From Helicobacter japonicus (lineage in GTDB: Bacteria; Campylobacterota; Campylobacteria; Campylobacterales; Helicobacteraceae): a stretch of DNA of 64,000 nucleotides. The notes beneath the pieces were generated by a model. The model saw only the letters and a list, made by a program, of their open reading frames with translations, made no database searches and was not told where the DNA came from. The stretch is from NCBI RefSeq assembly GCF_000762845.2, contig NZ_JRMQ02000008.1, positions 1-64,000 of the forward strand. The letters are read 5' to 3'. Below, one piece after another: positions 47,002-56,537 of this stretch; positions within the stretch are counted from its first letter, which is position 1; every line of letters starts with the position of its first letter. A program made the position numbers and the translations under genes.

Positions 47002-47832
47002 ATGTTTGGGTTTGAGTTTCTGCCACAAGATAGAGAAGAAGATATAACGACACTTAGGGCAATGCGTAATGGTGCGCAAAATTATCTTAAGCAAAAGGTG
47101 GATTTTGTGCTTATCCCTGCAAATGTGCGCAAAAATGCAGGTGTAAATGCAATTTTAAGTGCCTATATGCTCTCACTTCATTTTAAAGATATGTTTTTTG
47201 TGCCTACAATAAGTGCAGCAGGACTGGATAAAATACAGATTCTTTCCCAAATCCTAAGCTTAAAATATGCAAATTTCACTTGCGTAGCCCTTATTGGTGG
47301 AGATGATACAAATAAAGTAAGAAATGAAAAAATAGATGGTATAGAGCTTATTCAAATGACAAGAGATGCATTAGGCAGCGATATAAGCATTATAAGCGGC
47401 ACTCCCACAGACATAAATAACCCTACAACAAGAGAGCGATTAGTGCAGAAACTTTATCTTGGCGTAGATAGGATTATCACTCAACCTATTTTTTGTCCAA
47501 ATCAAGCAAAGGAGTTTATCCGAAGTTTTACAGAGTTAAAGAGGCAGAGCAAAAGCAGTGCAAAACTGAGTTTGGGTGTATTTGGGATTTTTAGTTTGCA
47601 AAGTGTGAGAGCGATAAATGAAGCACATTTAGGCTTTGAAGTGCCTAAGAGTTACATAGAGCAAATGCAAGGGGAAGCAGGGCAAGAAGATTCCAATACA
47701 AGTTTAGTGGCATTTAAGCATTTATGGGAGAATTTGCAAAAAATAGGACAAGAAAATGATGTTTATCTCTATCTCTCCACACCAAAACATAATGATTTAA
47801 GGGCTTATGGAGTGCAAGTGAGTGAGAAATAA
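47002..47832 (+). CDS. Methylenetetrahydrofolate reductase (MetF)-like protein
   Basis: 276-residue TIM-barrel protein beginning FGFEFLPQD, the segment matching the SFEFFPP start of MTHFR. A central CVALIGGDD segment is followed by the IITQPIF strand, matching the DxxITQ(L/P) barrel strand. Both are typical of MetF or MetF-like flavoproteins. It would reduce 5,10-methylene- to 5-methyl-tetrahydrofolate for methionine synthesis. Divergence from classic MetF makes the exact reaction uncertain. ATG at 47002 lies 5 nt after GGGGAG; a second ATG directly before it is too close. Confidence 0.7.
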   Translation: MFGFEFLPQDREEDITTLRAMRNGAQNYLKQKVDFVLIPANVRKNAGVNAILSAYMLSLHFKDMFFVPTISAAGLDKIQILSQILSLKYANFTCVALIGGDDTNKVRNEKIDGIELIQMTRDALGSDISIISGTPTDINNPTTRERLVQKLYLGVDRIITQPIFCPNQAKEFIRSFTELKRQSKSSAKLSLGVFGIFSLQSVRAINEAHLGFEVPKSYIEQMQGEAGQEDSNTSLVAFKHLWENLQKIGQENDVYLYLSTPKHNDLRAYGVQVSEK

Positions 47833-47919
47833 GCTTAAGGAAATGGGTATTACCAAAGAATAAAGGCTTTTAAAAGTAAAAGAGTGTAAAATTGCGTGAA
47901 ATTTTAGTGAGAGGTGATT

Positions 47920-50034
47920 ATGAAAGCTTTGCTAGCGCGTTTGGAGGAGAAATTTGAATCTATTCAAAAATTAAAGATTCTTGCTTTAAAACAAGATGAA
48001 GTTTTACTCACAACTTTATTACAAGATTCTAAGCTCAAAGAGACATTTTTCACACAAATAAGAATACTTTCTATTCCTACCCCCCCCCCATTAAATGACA
48101 CTAAAAAGCAAGAAACTTCCCAACATTTCAACTCACAAGATTCTCAAATATTTATTTTTAAACAAAGCGATTTTTTAGAATTCCTCAAACTTCGCATTTT
48201 GGATAAAAGCTACACAAAGTTTGCTAACAAAATTGGATTAAGTGTCAATAATGAGCTATTAAGGATAGATTCTCAAGTGGTGCTTAATTTCCCTTACAAA
48301 GATTGTGTGCTTAAAGGTGGGCAGAGTAAAGATGAGGAGAGAAGCAAGGAGATATTTTTTAATGAGATTTTAGCTCACGATGAGATAGATGTACTTTTTG
48401 TTCCAAAAGTGCTACACAAATTTGAACTTATAGGTAGCAATTCGTCTCTTACGCAAGATACTAGAATTGCAGACTCTACTCGCCTTATGAAAGATTCTTT
48501 TCGTAAAAATTCCCCCAACCTCCTCATCAAAGGTAATAATCTCATAGCCTTGCATTCTCTTAAGAATAATCCTGCTATCTATGGCAAGGTAAAGATTATT
48601 TACATTGACCCGCCATACAATACAGGCAATGATAGCTTTAATTATAATGATAAATTCACTCATTCGGCGTGGCTTAGTTTTATGAAAAATCGCCTTGAGA
48701 TAGCGAGGGAGTTTTTGCGTGATGATGGTGTGATATTCGTGCAATGTGATGATAATGAACAAGCTTACCTTAAAGTGCTAATGGACGAGATATTTGGGAG
48801 GGAGAATTTTATCGGGTGTATTGTGTGGCTTAAAGGCAATGCGCAAAATGATGCTGTTAATTTACAAAAAAACCAAGAATATATCCTTTGCTACGCTAAG
48901 AATATAAAAACAAATCCACTTTATAAAATCAAGCAAAAAGTAGAGGTAAGGGCTTTTAAAGATGATAAAAGCGGGAGATTCTATTATGAGGGTGCAGGGC
49001 TTACAATGGGTGGAGGAGACGGCGGAAGTTTAGAAAATAGACCAAATTTAGGCTATACATTTTATTATAATCCACAAACACAAGACATAAAGCCTATTTT
49101 AGATTATGATAAAGATTCTGTAAAAACTATCACAAACCACGAGGAACTCTATAACGATGATAAAGAATTAATAGAGCAAGGCTATGTGCCAATACGACCT
49201 CCAAAAATGGGTGCTGGAAATGGGTGCTGGAAATGGGCGTTGGGAAAAACGCTTAATGAGATTGATAGAATCCTTATTAAAAAAAGTAAAAATGGCTATT
49301 CTGTTTTGCGGAAAGAATGGCTAGATTCTAAAAAAGTGAAGCAAGATGAAAAGGGATTCTATGCGATGATTGAGAAAGAAAATCCGCCTAAAAGTTTTAT
49401 TGATTTTGTAGGTAGTGGCGTAGGTAGCAAGGAAAATAAGGCGATTTTTAATGCCAAAGTATTTAACAATCCTAAACCAGAATCCTTACTCAAAAGAATC
49501 ATAGAGCTATCCACTAAAGAGGGAGATTTGGTAATGGATTTCTTTGCAGGAAGTGGCACGACATTAGCAGTAGCGCATAAAATGAATAGAAAATGGGTAG
49601 GGGTAGAGCAAATGGATTATATAGAAACAATCACAAAAGCAAGACTAGAGAAAGTCATAGCAGGAGAGCAAGGGGGAGTGAGTAAGGCAGTAGGTTGGCA
49701 AGGCGGGGGTGAGTTTGTGTATTGTGAATTAATGCCACTTAATGCAGTGTATAAAGAGCAGATTATAAAGGCTAAAAACGCAGTAGAGTTGGAATCTATC
49801 TATAAATACTTGCAAGAAAAGGCATTTTTGGATTATAGGGTAGTTTTACAAGAAATGTTAAAAGATAAGGAATTTAAGGAATTAGACTTAGAATCCAAAA
49901 AAGAAATCTTAAAATTAGCCTTAGATTCTAATATGGACTATGTTCCTTTAGGGGATATAGCAGATAGCACTTATAATATATCAAGTGAGATTATCGCGCT
50001 TAATAGGGCATTCTATGGAAAAGAAAATGAGTGA
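47920..50034 (+). CDS. mod: Type III restriction-modification methyltransferase (Mod), phase-variable
   Basis: 704-residue beta-class N6-adenine methyltransferase. The catalytic motif DPPYNTGND is at about residue 230, the target-recognition region about 270-520, and the SAM motif DFFAGSGTT at about 541. The first 200 residues are a variable helical domain. A C10 run at 48080-48089 lies in codons 54-57. With ten C the frame is open (ON); nine or eleven C would give a stop within four codons. ATG at 47920 follows GAGGTG; GTG at 47914 is the alternative. Its end overlaps res by 20 nt. Mod can methylate alone and may act as a phasevarion switch (inference). Confidence 0.93.
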   Translation: MKALLARLEEKFESIQKLKILALKQDEVLLTTLLQDSKLKETFFTQIRILSIPTPPPLNDTKKQETSQHFNSQDSQIFIFKQSDFLEFLKLRILDKSYTKFANKIGLSVNNELLRIDSQVVLNFPYKDCVLKGGQSKDEERSKEIFFNEILAHDEIDVLFVPKVLHKFELIGSNSSLTQDTRIADSTRLMKDSFRKNSPNLLIKGNNLIALHSLKNNPAIYGKVKIIYIDPPYNTGNDSFNYNDKFTHSAWLSFMKNRLEIAREFLRDDGVIFVQCDDNEQAYLKVLMDEIFGRENFIGCIVWLKGNAQNDAVNLQKNQEYILCYAKNIKTNPLYKIKQKVEVRAFKDDKSGRFYYEGAGLTMGGGDGGSLENRPNLGYTFYYNPQTQDIKPILDYDKDSVKTITNHEELYNDDKELIEQGYVPIRPPKMGAGNGCWKWALGKTLNEIDRILIKKSKNGYSVLRKEWLDSKKVKQDEKGFYAMIEKENPPKSFIDFVGSGVGSKENKAIFNAKVFNNPKPESLLKRIIELSTKEGDLVMDFFAGSGTTLAVAHKMNRKWVGVEQMDYIETITKARLEKVIAGEQGGVSKAVGWQGGGEFVYCELMPLNAVYKEQIIKAKNAVELESIYKYLQEKAFLDYRVVLQEMLKDKEFKELDLESKKEILKLALDSNMDYVPLGDIADSTYNISSEIIALNRAFYGKENE
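48080..48089 (+). repeat. C10 homopolymeric tract inside mod
   Basis: Ten consecutive C bases between ATTCCTA and ATTAAATGAC. One more C puts TGA in frame three codons after the tract; one fewer puts TAA in frame directly after it. Slipped-strand mispairing on such tracts is the usual phase-variation mechanism in Helicobacter. Confidence 0.9.
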
Positions 50035-52615
50035 GAATAAATTACAAGAGATTATCACAAGGGAATATGGCAAAAGGAATATAGAAAAAATAGAAATCCC
50101 CGCATATATTACGCAGAATCTAAGCAGAGAGTTAAGAGAATATCAAAAAGAAGCTTTGAAACTTTATTTGGCTCAAAGGGAGCTTTGTGCAGACAAAACT
50201 TTGCAAGGCAATCACTTAATGTTTAATATGGCAACAGGCAGTGGCAAGACGCTTATAATGGCGGCTTTAATGCTACACTGCTACAAAAATGGATATAGGT
50301 ATTTTGTGTTTTTTGTTAATTCTATCAATATCATTGAAAAGACAAAAAGTAATTTTTGCGATAGTGAGAGTGAAAAATATCTTTTTGCAAAGTATATTAA
50401 CATTGATAATAAACGAGTGTCAATCAATGCGGTAAATAACTTTAATGAGGCAAGAGAGGATTGTGTCAATATTGTGTTTAGTTCAGTGCAAGGGCTTTAT
50501 AGCCTTTTTACACAAGAGAGAGAAAATGCCATAACTTTTGCGGATTTGCAAGGGCAAAAAATTGTCTATCTCGCCGATGAAGCACATCATTTAAATAGTG
50601 AGACAAAAAGCTATTTAAAAGGTGAGGAAGCACAAATAAAAGAGAGTTGGGAGGGCGTGATAAAAAAAGCTTTTGAAGCCCATAGTGAAAATTTAATGCT
50701 AGAATTTACCGCTACGATTCCAAATCATAGTGCAGTGCAAGAAAAATATAGGGATAAAATTGTTTTTGAATACAATTTAAAGCAATTTAGTGCGGACAAA
50801 TATAGCAAGAGAATCTATCTTTTGCAATATAATGGTATTGAAAAGCAGGAGCGGTTTTTAGGCTCTTGTGTTTTAAATATTTACCGAATGCTTTTAGCAC
50901 AAGAACATAATGTGTTTTTAAAGCCTGTGGTGTTATATAAAAGCAAAACGATAAAAGAATCAAAAGAGAATGAGGAAGCCTTTAAGATATTTATAAAAGA
51001 GCTAGATTCTATGCAAATTGCGCAATTTTTGGCAAGCTATGCACATCTTTCAAAAGGCAATGAGAGTGAGCAATCTTTGTTTTTTGAAGCACAAGAATTT
51101 TTTGAAAGAAAAAAAATAGATTCTAAAGATGTTTGTGTGATGATACAGGAGCTTTTTAGTGAGGAAAATGTCCTTAATGTCAATGAAGATAAGCAGTTGC
51201 GTGAGCAGCAAATATTATTGAATTGTTTAGAAAGCAAAAGCAATGAGGTGAGAGCTATTTTTGCAGTAGATAAACTCAATGAGGGTTGGGACGTGCTTAA
51301 TCTCTTTGATATAGTGCGTTTAAATATTGGTGCGATAAATGACACAACAAAAGAAGCACAACTTATAGGGCGTGGGGCGAGATATTATCCATTTAAGATA
51401 GAATCTAGCGATGAGGCATTTAAAAGAAAATTTGATAGTAGCACTTCTTCACTTCGTGCGCTTGAGATTTTAAGCTATCACGCAGCGAGTGAGAATGAAT
51501 TTATCACAAAATTAAATAATGAGCTTATATCAATAGGGTTAAAGCAGAGTGATAAAAATAAAATTACACTTAAGGTTAAAAAAAGCATAAAAGAGGGAAA
51601 TTTCTACAACTTGGCATATTTTGCGACCAATAAAAGATACAAAAAATCAAGCACAAATACGCTTTTTTCTGAAGAGAGTGTGTGTAAAATCATAGAGAGG
51701 ACACAAGATATAAAAATCCCACTCATAGAAGTAAAGGGAGTGATAGAAGATGAAATGCTAACAAAAGAGATAGAAACTAGTCAAACTTATCATAGAGATG
51801 AGGAATTTTTAATTTTATCGCCGCATATTATTGCAAAGGCTATGAATAAGCTAAGCAAGGATTATAGCTTTGATGTATTGAGTGCAAAATTTAATGCTAT
51901 AAGTAAGCAAGACTTTATTGAGAAATATTTGAGCAATCTTAATATCAAGTTACATTCTCGCCAAAGCGAAGAGGGTATAAAGATACCTCAAATTGCTTTG
52001 AAAATAGCTATTTTTGTGTTGGAACATTTTGCACAAAGTATTCATAATGAGCTAGATTCTTATGAGGTGGGCAGATGGGAAGAGAAGCCTTTAAGCATAA
52101 TCAGCGATAGAGAAATGTATAGAGATGAAAAAAATAGCGATGTGCAAAAAGAAATAAATTATGAGTGGTTTATTTTTGACACATTTGTAGGGAATGAGCT
52201 TGAAATAGAATTTTTAGATTTTATAGAATCTCAAAAAGAGCTTGTAAATAAACATTTTAGTCAATGGCTTATTGTGCGAAATGAGAGATTTGCCGAATGT
52301 GTTGTGTATGATGATAGAAAAAAATTAGAAAATGGAGAAGTCAATAAGACTTATGCGCAACGATTTGAACCCGATTTTTATTTTTTAGGCAAAAGAGTGG
52401 GGGAAGTTTCTATTATATGTCAGTGCATTATTGAGCCAAAGGCAGAACATTTGGTAGATTATGATAAATGGAAAGAGGAGTTTTTAGAAAATCTCTTATC
52501 ACGAACAAGCGTAAAAACTAAAAATATTTGCATAGATGTGAATGGAATGCCTTTTTATAAGAAGAAAAATAATGAAAAATTTAGAGAGAAGTTTGAAAAT
52601 TTTGTAAAAAAATAA
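50015..52615 (+). CDS. res: Type III restriction enzyme Res subunit
   Basis: 866-residue helicase-nuclease. The SF2 motor has Walker A ATGSGKT at about residue 72, DEAHH at about 187 and a motif VI-like AQLIGRGARYYPF at about 450. The C-terminal PD-(D/E)xK nuclease is seen as FEPDFYFLG followed by CIIEPKAEH at about 783-810. It cuts unmethylated DNA as a complex with Mod. The start is ATG 50015 (AGGG upstream) or 50027; both lie inside mod, so translation is coupled. Frame intact, length normal. Arg is mostly AGA/AGG here, unlike the CGT/CGC-rich frd and che genes, which is compatible with horizontal origin. Confidence 0.92.
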   Translation: MEKKMSENKLQEIITREYGKRNIEKIEIPAYITQNLSRELREYQKEALKLYLAQRELCADKTLQGNHLMFNMATGSGKTLIMAALMLHCYKNGYRYFVFFVNSINIIEKTKSNFCDSESEKYLFAKYINIDNKRVSINAVNNFNEAREDCVNIVFSSVQGLYSLFTQERENAITFADLQGQKIVYLADEAHHLNSETKSYLKGEEAQIKESWEGVIKKAFEAHSENLMLEFTATIPNHSAVQEKYRDKIVFEYNLKQFSADKYSKRIYLLQYNGIEKQERFLGSCVLNIYRMLLAQEHNVFLKPVVLYKSKTIKESKENEEAFKIFIKELDSMQIAQFLASYAHLSKGNESEQSLFFEAQEFFERKKIDSKDVCVMIQELFSEENVLNVNEDKQLREQQILLNCLESKSNEVRAIFAVDKLNEGWDVLNLFDIVRLNIGAINDTTKEAQLIGRGARYYPFKIESSDEAFKRKFDSSTSSLRALEILSYHAASENEFITKLNNELISIGLKQSDKNKITLKVKKSIKEGNFYNLAYFATNKRYKKSSTNTLFSEESVCKIIERTQDIKIPLIEVKGVIEDEMLTKEIETSQTYHRDEEFLILSPHIIAKAMNKLSKDYSFDVLSAKFNAISKQDFIEKYLSNLNIKLHSRQSEEGIKIPQIALKIAIFVLEHFAQSIHNELDSYEVGRWEEKPLSIISDREMYRDEKNSDVQKEINYEWFIFDTFVGNELEIEFLDFIESQKELVNKHFSQWLIVRNERFAECVVYDDRKKLENGEVNKTYAQRFEPDFYFLGKRVGEVSIICQCIIEPKAEHLVDYDKWKEEFLENLLSRTSVKTKNICIDVNGMPFYKKKNNEKFREKFENFVKK

Positions 52616-52630
52616 TCTTGTATTTTATAT

Positions 52631-52647
52631 CTCTCCAAAGTGGAGAG
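52631..52647. terminator. Hairpin between convergent res and cheW
   Basis: CTCTCC-AAAGT-GGAGAG, a perfect 6-bp stem with a 5-nt loop in the 53-bp gap between the two stops. No T-run follows on either strand, so terminator strength is doubtful. Confidence 0.4.
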
Positions 52648-52668
52648 GCTAAATAAAAACAAAAAGAG

Positions 52669-53163
52669 CTAAAAGTCTCGTTTAAGTAAATTTTCTACAC
52701 TTAGAATTGTGATGAGACGATCCTCTCGCTTACCAATACCTTGCAGAAGATTCTGGTTTTCATTAAAAGTTTCAGGGATTGGCTCAATATCACTTTCAGG
52801 GATACGCACAGCACTTGTGAGTTTATCAATCATAAAGCCAATCATTTCATCTTTTTGAGTAACGACTAAGAATCTCGTGTCCGCATCTTGCTTAACAGCA
52901 GGCAAACCAAATTTGAGACGCATACTGATTAATGGCAAAACCGTTCCACGTAGGTTAAATACACCAAGCACATAATTAGGCACTGCTGGAACGCGTGTGT
53001 ATTCGATTGGTTTAATGATTTCTTTGACATTTAAAATAGGCACAGCAAATTCCTCATTGCCAATCATAAAGCCAATGATATGGAGAGTTTCCTCTATAGG
53101 AATAGAGTCGTTGTCTTTGTTTTGTTGTTTATTTAGAACTTCTTTTAATTTGCTTTCACTCAT
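52669..53163 (-). CDS. cheW: Chemotaxis coupling protein CheW
   Basis: 164-residue SH3-like coupling protein linking receptors to CheA. The typical IGNEEFAVPILNVKEII, VLGVFNLRGTVLPLISM and the later ILSVENLL are present. ATG at 53163 has GGAG 6 nt upstream; two ATGs further up lack a site and lie within cheA. The start follows the cheA stop by 1 nt. Operon order is phosphoesterase-cheV-cheA-cheW. Confidence 0.96.
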   Translation of the reverse strand: MSESKLKEVLNKQQNKDNDSIPIEETLHIIGFMIGNEEFAVPILNVKEIIKPIEYTRVPAVPNYVLGVFNLRGTVLPLISMRLKFGLPAVKQDADTRFLVVTQKDEMIGFMIDKLTSAVRIPESDIEPIPETFNENQNLLQGIGKREDRLITILSVENLLKRDF

Positions 53164-53164
53164 C

Positions 53165-55543
53165 TTATTCTCCATCAATAGTTAGGTTAATATTGCGTTT
53201 TACAACATTGACAAGGTATTCTGGCGTGTAAGGTTTGGTAATATATTCTGTCATACCTGATTCTACACCTCTCATTCGGTCAGTCTTGCTATTTCTGCTT
53301 GTAACAGCAATCAGTGGAAGGTTCTTGAATTTATTGTATTTCCGCACTTCGGAAGCAAAGGTATAGCCATCCATTTTTGGCATTTCAATATCTACAAGAA
53401 CCGCATCAAGATGTTTGTCGCCATTTTTTACAATATCAAGTCCATCTAAGCCATTTGAAGCTTCAAGAACGGTAACACCAAGTGTTTTAAGACATTTTTT
53501 CATAATAGCCCTATCTGTATTGCTATCATCAATAGCTAATACTACATAATCACTTGGCGAATGTTTTGCATTTGCAGTAGTGTTTTCTTCAGCAGTTTTT
53601 GTAATATTGACTTTTACTTCTTTTGCCATTTCCATCATTGCTGCCACATCGACAATCATTGTAATCTTACCATCACCACGCACTGTTGCCCCAGCGATTC
53701 CCTCTGTTCCTTTAAGATAGTAGCCAAGAGATTTAATAACCACCTCTTCCTGTCCTACGAGATAATCTACAACTACACCCATTTTTTGTTCTGCTAAACC
53801 GATTACAACGACATAGACATCATTTGTGCCCTCTAATACAGAATCCACCTTGAAAATATCAGCTAAACGCACGATTGGAAGCACTTCATCACGCAATCGC
53901 AATACACTTTTGCCATCGACTGTGTAGATTTCATCTTGACTTACACGCACGGTTTCAATAACTGATGCAAGAGGAATTGCATAGTATTCTTCTTGCACTG
54001 CCACAAGCAAAGCTTGGATAATAGCAAGCGTAAGAGGGATTTTAAGTTTTTGCGTTGTTCCTACGCCTTTTTCGGATTCAATATCAATGATACCATTGAG
54101 TTTTTCAATGTTGGTTTTCACCACGTCCATTCCTACGCCACGTCCAGATACATTTGTAATTGCTGCTGCAGTTGAAAATCCGGGTTTAAAAATAATACCA
54201 TAGGCTTCTTTATCGCTCATATTGTCAGCTTCTCTTTCACTAAGAATACCTTTTTCAATACCTTTTTGTTTAAGCATTTCTGCATCTAAGCCTTTACCAT
54301 CATCGGTAATTTCAATTACAATGTGGTTTCCTTCGTTATATGCTTTTAGATTTACTGTTCCTGTTTCTGGTTTGCCTGCTGCCTTACGCACTTCTGGAGT
54401 TTCAATCCCGTGATCGCAAGAATTACGAATAATATGGACAAGTGGGTCGCCTATTTCTTCTACAATGGATTTATCAAGCTCTGTTTCTTCACCGCTGATG
54501 ACAAGGTCTATATTTTTATTAAGCTCACGAGAGAGGTCGCGCACCATACGAGGGAATTTATTAAATACTTTTCCTACAGGTTGCATACGCGTTTTCATCA
54601 CAGCAAGCTGCACATCTGTTGTAACAGAAGAGATAGATGCCACTACTTGATTGAGTTCTTCAAGGAATTTTTCCCCATCGTATCGCTCTTCAACATCACC
54701 ATAAATTTTAATCAAGCGGTTTTTGCCTAGAACAAGCTCCCCGATAAGATTCATAAGGTGGTCTAATCGCTTCACATCAACACGCACAGTTTGTTCCACA
54801 TTTGCTGCAGGTGCTTTTTCGTCTCCACCTGCTTTTTTAGGGGCAGCTTTTGCAGCCGCAGGTTTTGGTGCTGGTTTAGATTCGGGCTTGGCTTCAGCAA
54901 CAGGTGCTTTTGGAGCTTGCACAGCAGGTGTTGCTCCTCCTGCTTTTTGTGCTGCACGCGCTTGTTTGTCTGCCTCTTGTCGTTTTTTCAGTAATCTTTC
55001 GATTTCTGCTTCGACTTCCTCACCACTCATATGGGAATAATCAAGCTCTGGCTCATCAGCAAGAGGATTGTTTGCTGCTGCACCACTTGACGCACTTGGT
55101 TCAGCTGCTGCTGGAGCTGGAGATTCGGCAGGTTTAGCTTCTTCTGCCGCTCCGCCATTAGATATGGTTTGAAGACGTGCAACTGTGTCATCAATTTCTA
55201 TCCCGCTATTAGCATCAGTGCCACTATCGCGTATTGCGCTAAGAAGAGACTTCATTAAATCCACAGAATGAAGCACCACATCCATAACATCGGGAGTAAT
55301 CTTTAATTCATCACGCCTTGCTTTATTAAGCACATCTTCCATATTGTGTGTCAAACGAGTCAAAATATCAAAATTTAGAAATGAACTTGAACCTTTGATT
55401 GTGTGGGCTACTCTAAAGATTCTGTTAAGCAAGTCAAGGTCTTCAGGGTTGCTCTCAAGCTCCACTAAATCTTGATCAAGTTGCTCAATCATTTCAAAAG
55501 CTTCTACGAGGAAGTCTTCCATTATTTCTTGCATATCATCCAT
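53165..55543 (-). CDS. cheA: Chemotaxis histidine kinase CheA with C-terminal receiver (CheAY)
   Basis: 792 residues. An Hpt domain has the phospho-His at residue 47 (RVAHTIKGSSS). An Ala/Pro/Lys-rich linker (about 135-245) has no P2 CheY-docking domain evident. The dimer helices (VKRLDHLMNLIGELVLGKNR) precede the ATPase domain with HIIRNSCDHGIE and GRGVGMDVV. A CheW-like regulatory domain follows, and the last 120 residues form a receiver with LVDIEMPKMDGYTF. The fused receiver is characteristic of Helicobacter and Campylobacter and probably acts as a phosphate sink or adaptor. No ribosome site is obvious. The preceding 43 bp to cheV hold only AT-rich sequence. Confidence 0.97.
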   Translation of the reverse strand: MDDMQEIMEDFLVEAFEMIEQLDQDLVELESNPEDLDLLNRIFRVAHTIKGSSSFLNFDILTRLTHNMEDVLNKARRDELKITPDVMDVVLHSVDLMKSLLSAIRDSGTDANSGIEIDDTVARLQTISNGGAAEEAKPAESPAPAAAEPSASSGAAANNPLADEPELDYSHMSGEEVEAEIERLLKKRQEADKQARAAQKAGGATPAVQAPKAPVAEAKPESKPAPKPAAAKAAPKKAGGDEKAPAANVEQTVRVDVKRLDHLMNLIGELVLGKNRLIKIYGDVEERYDGEKFLEELNQVVASISSVTTDVQLAVMKTRMQPVGKVFNKFPRMVRDLSRELNKNIDLVISGEETELDKSIVEEIGDPLVHIIRNSCDHGIETPEVRKAAGKPETGTVNLKAYNEGNHIVIEITDDGKGLDAEMLKQKGIEKGILSEREADNMSDKEAYGIIFKPGFSTAAAITNVSGRGVGMDVVKTNIEKLNGIIDIESEKGVGTTQKLKIPLTLAIIQALLVAVQEEYYAIPLASVIETVRVSQDEIYTVDGKSVLRLRDEVLPIVRLADIFKVDSVLEGTNDVYVVVIGLAEQKMGVVVDYLVGQEEVVIKSLGYYLKGTEGIAGATVRGDGKITMIVDVAAMMEMAKEVKVNITKTAEENTTANAKHSPSDYVVLAIDDSNTDRAIMKKCLKTLGVTVLEASNGLDGLDIVKNGDKHLDAVLVDIEMPKMDGYTFASEVRKYNKFKNLPLIAVTSRNSKTDRMRGVESGMTEYITKPYTPEYLVNVVKRNINLTIDGE

Positions 55544-55586
55544 TGTGAATCCTCATAACGAAATTTTTTAAAAAGGCATTTTACTA

Positions 55587-56537
55587 TTATTTTGACAAAA
55601 TTTTGCTTATCTCATCATAAAATAGTTTTGGGTCAAATTTAACCAAATAAGCTTCAGCTCCAATTTTTTTACCTTTCTCAGCACTGATTTTATCGCTAAT
55701 TGATGAGTTAAATAGAAGCGGAATCTTGCTAAATCTTGCATCATCTTTTACTTGTGCTGCAAAATGGAATCCGTCCATTTTGGGCATTTCTATGTCAGAA
55801 ATAATAAGTTTTAAACGTTTGCTAATACTATCACCCCAACGTTGATGGAGCTGTTCTAAACGTTCCAATCCCGCCGCACCATCTATTGCATCAATGACTT
55901 CAAAACCAATATCTGTCAGCATTTTTTGCAAAAGTTTGCGTGCGATAGAGCTATCATCGACAATAAGCACAGTGCCTTCAAATTTTTGTGTAGGTTTAAA
56001 TTGTTCGACATCGGCACTATCACCACTAGGCATATGAAAATCAAGGTCATCAATAATGCCCTCTAAATCGAGAATAAGCAAAGTGCGTCCATCTTCTATA
56101 CGTGTTGTGCCTGTAATTTTTCCTCTTTGCTCATCATTACTTAGACTAAACATCGCAGATTCTATATCTGCCCAACTTACACGCCTAAGCCTTCTTGCTG
56201 AATGAACGACAAAACCTAATTGTTTATTGTTAAATTCTGTAACAATAACTTTTTTTTGAGTTTTTATATCTTCTTTTGATTTGATATTCATCCATTTGGT
56301 TAAATCAATAAGAGGCAATATATCTCCACGCAAGTCAAACATACCAAGCATATATTCTGGACTGCCCGGAGTTTCAAAAATTTCTTCAGGATAATCAACA
56401 ATCCCACTGACTTTAGCAACATTGATACCATATACACCTTCGTAGGTTTGTCCATCTTTATCTTCATAGAGCCTAAAATCTACAAGCTCCATTTCGTTGC
56501 TAGCAATTCGCATAACATCGATTTTATCGCTTTTCAC
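55587..56537 (-). CDS. cheV: Chemotaxis protein CheV (CheW-receiver fusion)
   Basis: 316 residues: a CheW-like domain (about 15-170, MLGMFDLRGDILPLIDL) followed by a receiver (about 185-315) with DDSS and the phospho-Asp in LIISDIEMPKMDGF. CheV adapts receptor-kinase coupling. Translation begins at GTG (56537) with a very strong AAGGAGGATAA upstream inside the phosphoesterase gene, which it overlaps by 4 nt. By position next to cheA it corresponds to H. pylori CheV3 (HP0393, from memory). Confidence 0.95.
   Translation of the reverse strand: MKSDKIDVMRIASNEMELVDFRLYEDKDGQTYEGVYGINVAKVSGIVDYPEEIFETPGSPEYMLGMFDLRGDILPLIDLTKWMNIKSKEDIKTQKKVIVTEFNNKQLGFVVHSARRLRRVSWADIESAMFSLSNDEQRGKITGTTRIEDGRTLLILDLEGIIDDLDFHMPSGDSADVEQFKPTQKFEGTVLIVDDSSIARKLLQKMLTDIGFEVIDAIDGAAGLERLEQLHQRWGDSISKRLKLIISDIEMPKMDGFHFAAQVKDDARFSKIPLLFNSSISDKISAEKGKKIGAEAYLVKFDPKLFYDEISKILSK

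Noticed and set aside
54723-55040. Plus-strand frame opposite the CheA linker
   Set aside because: Its Ala/Gly/Phe/Ser-rich product mirrors the Ala/Pro/Lys linker of CheA; no ribosome site or family resemblance.
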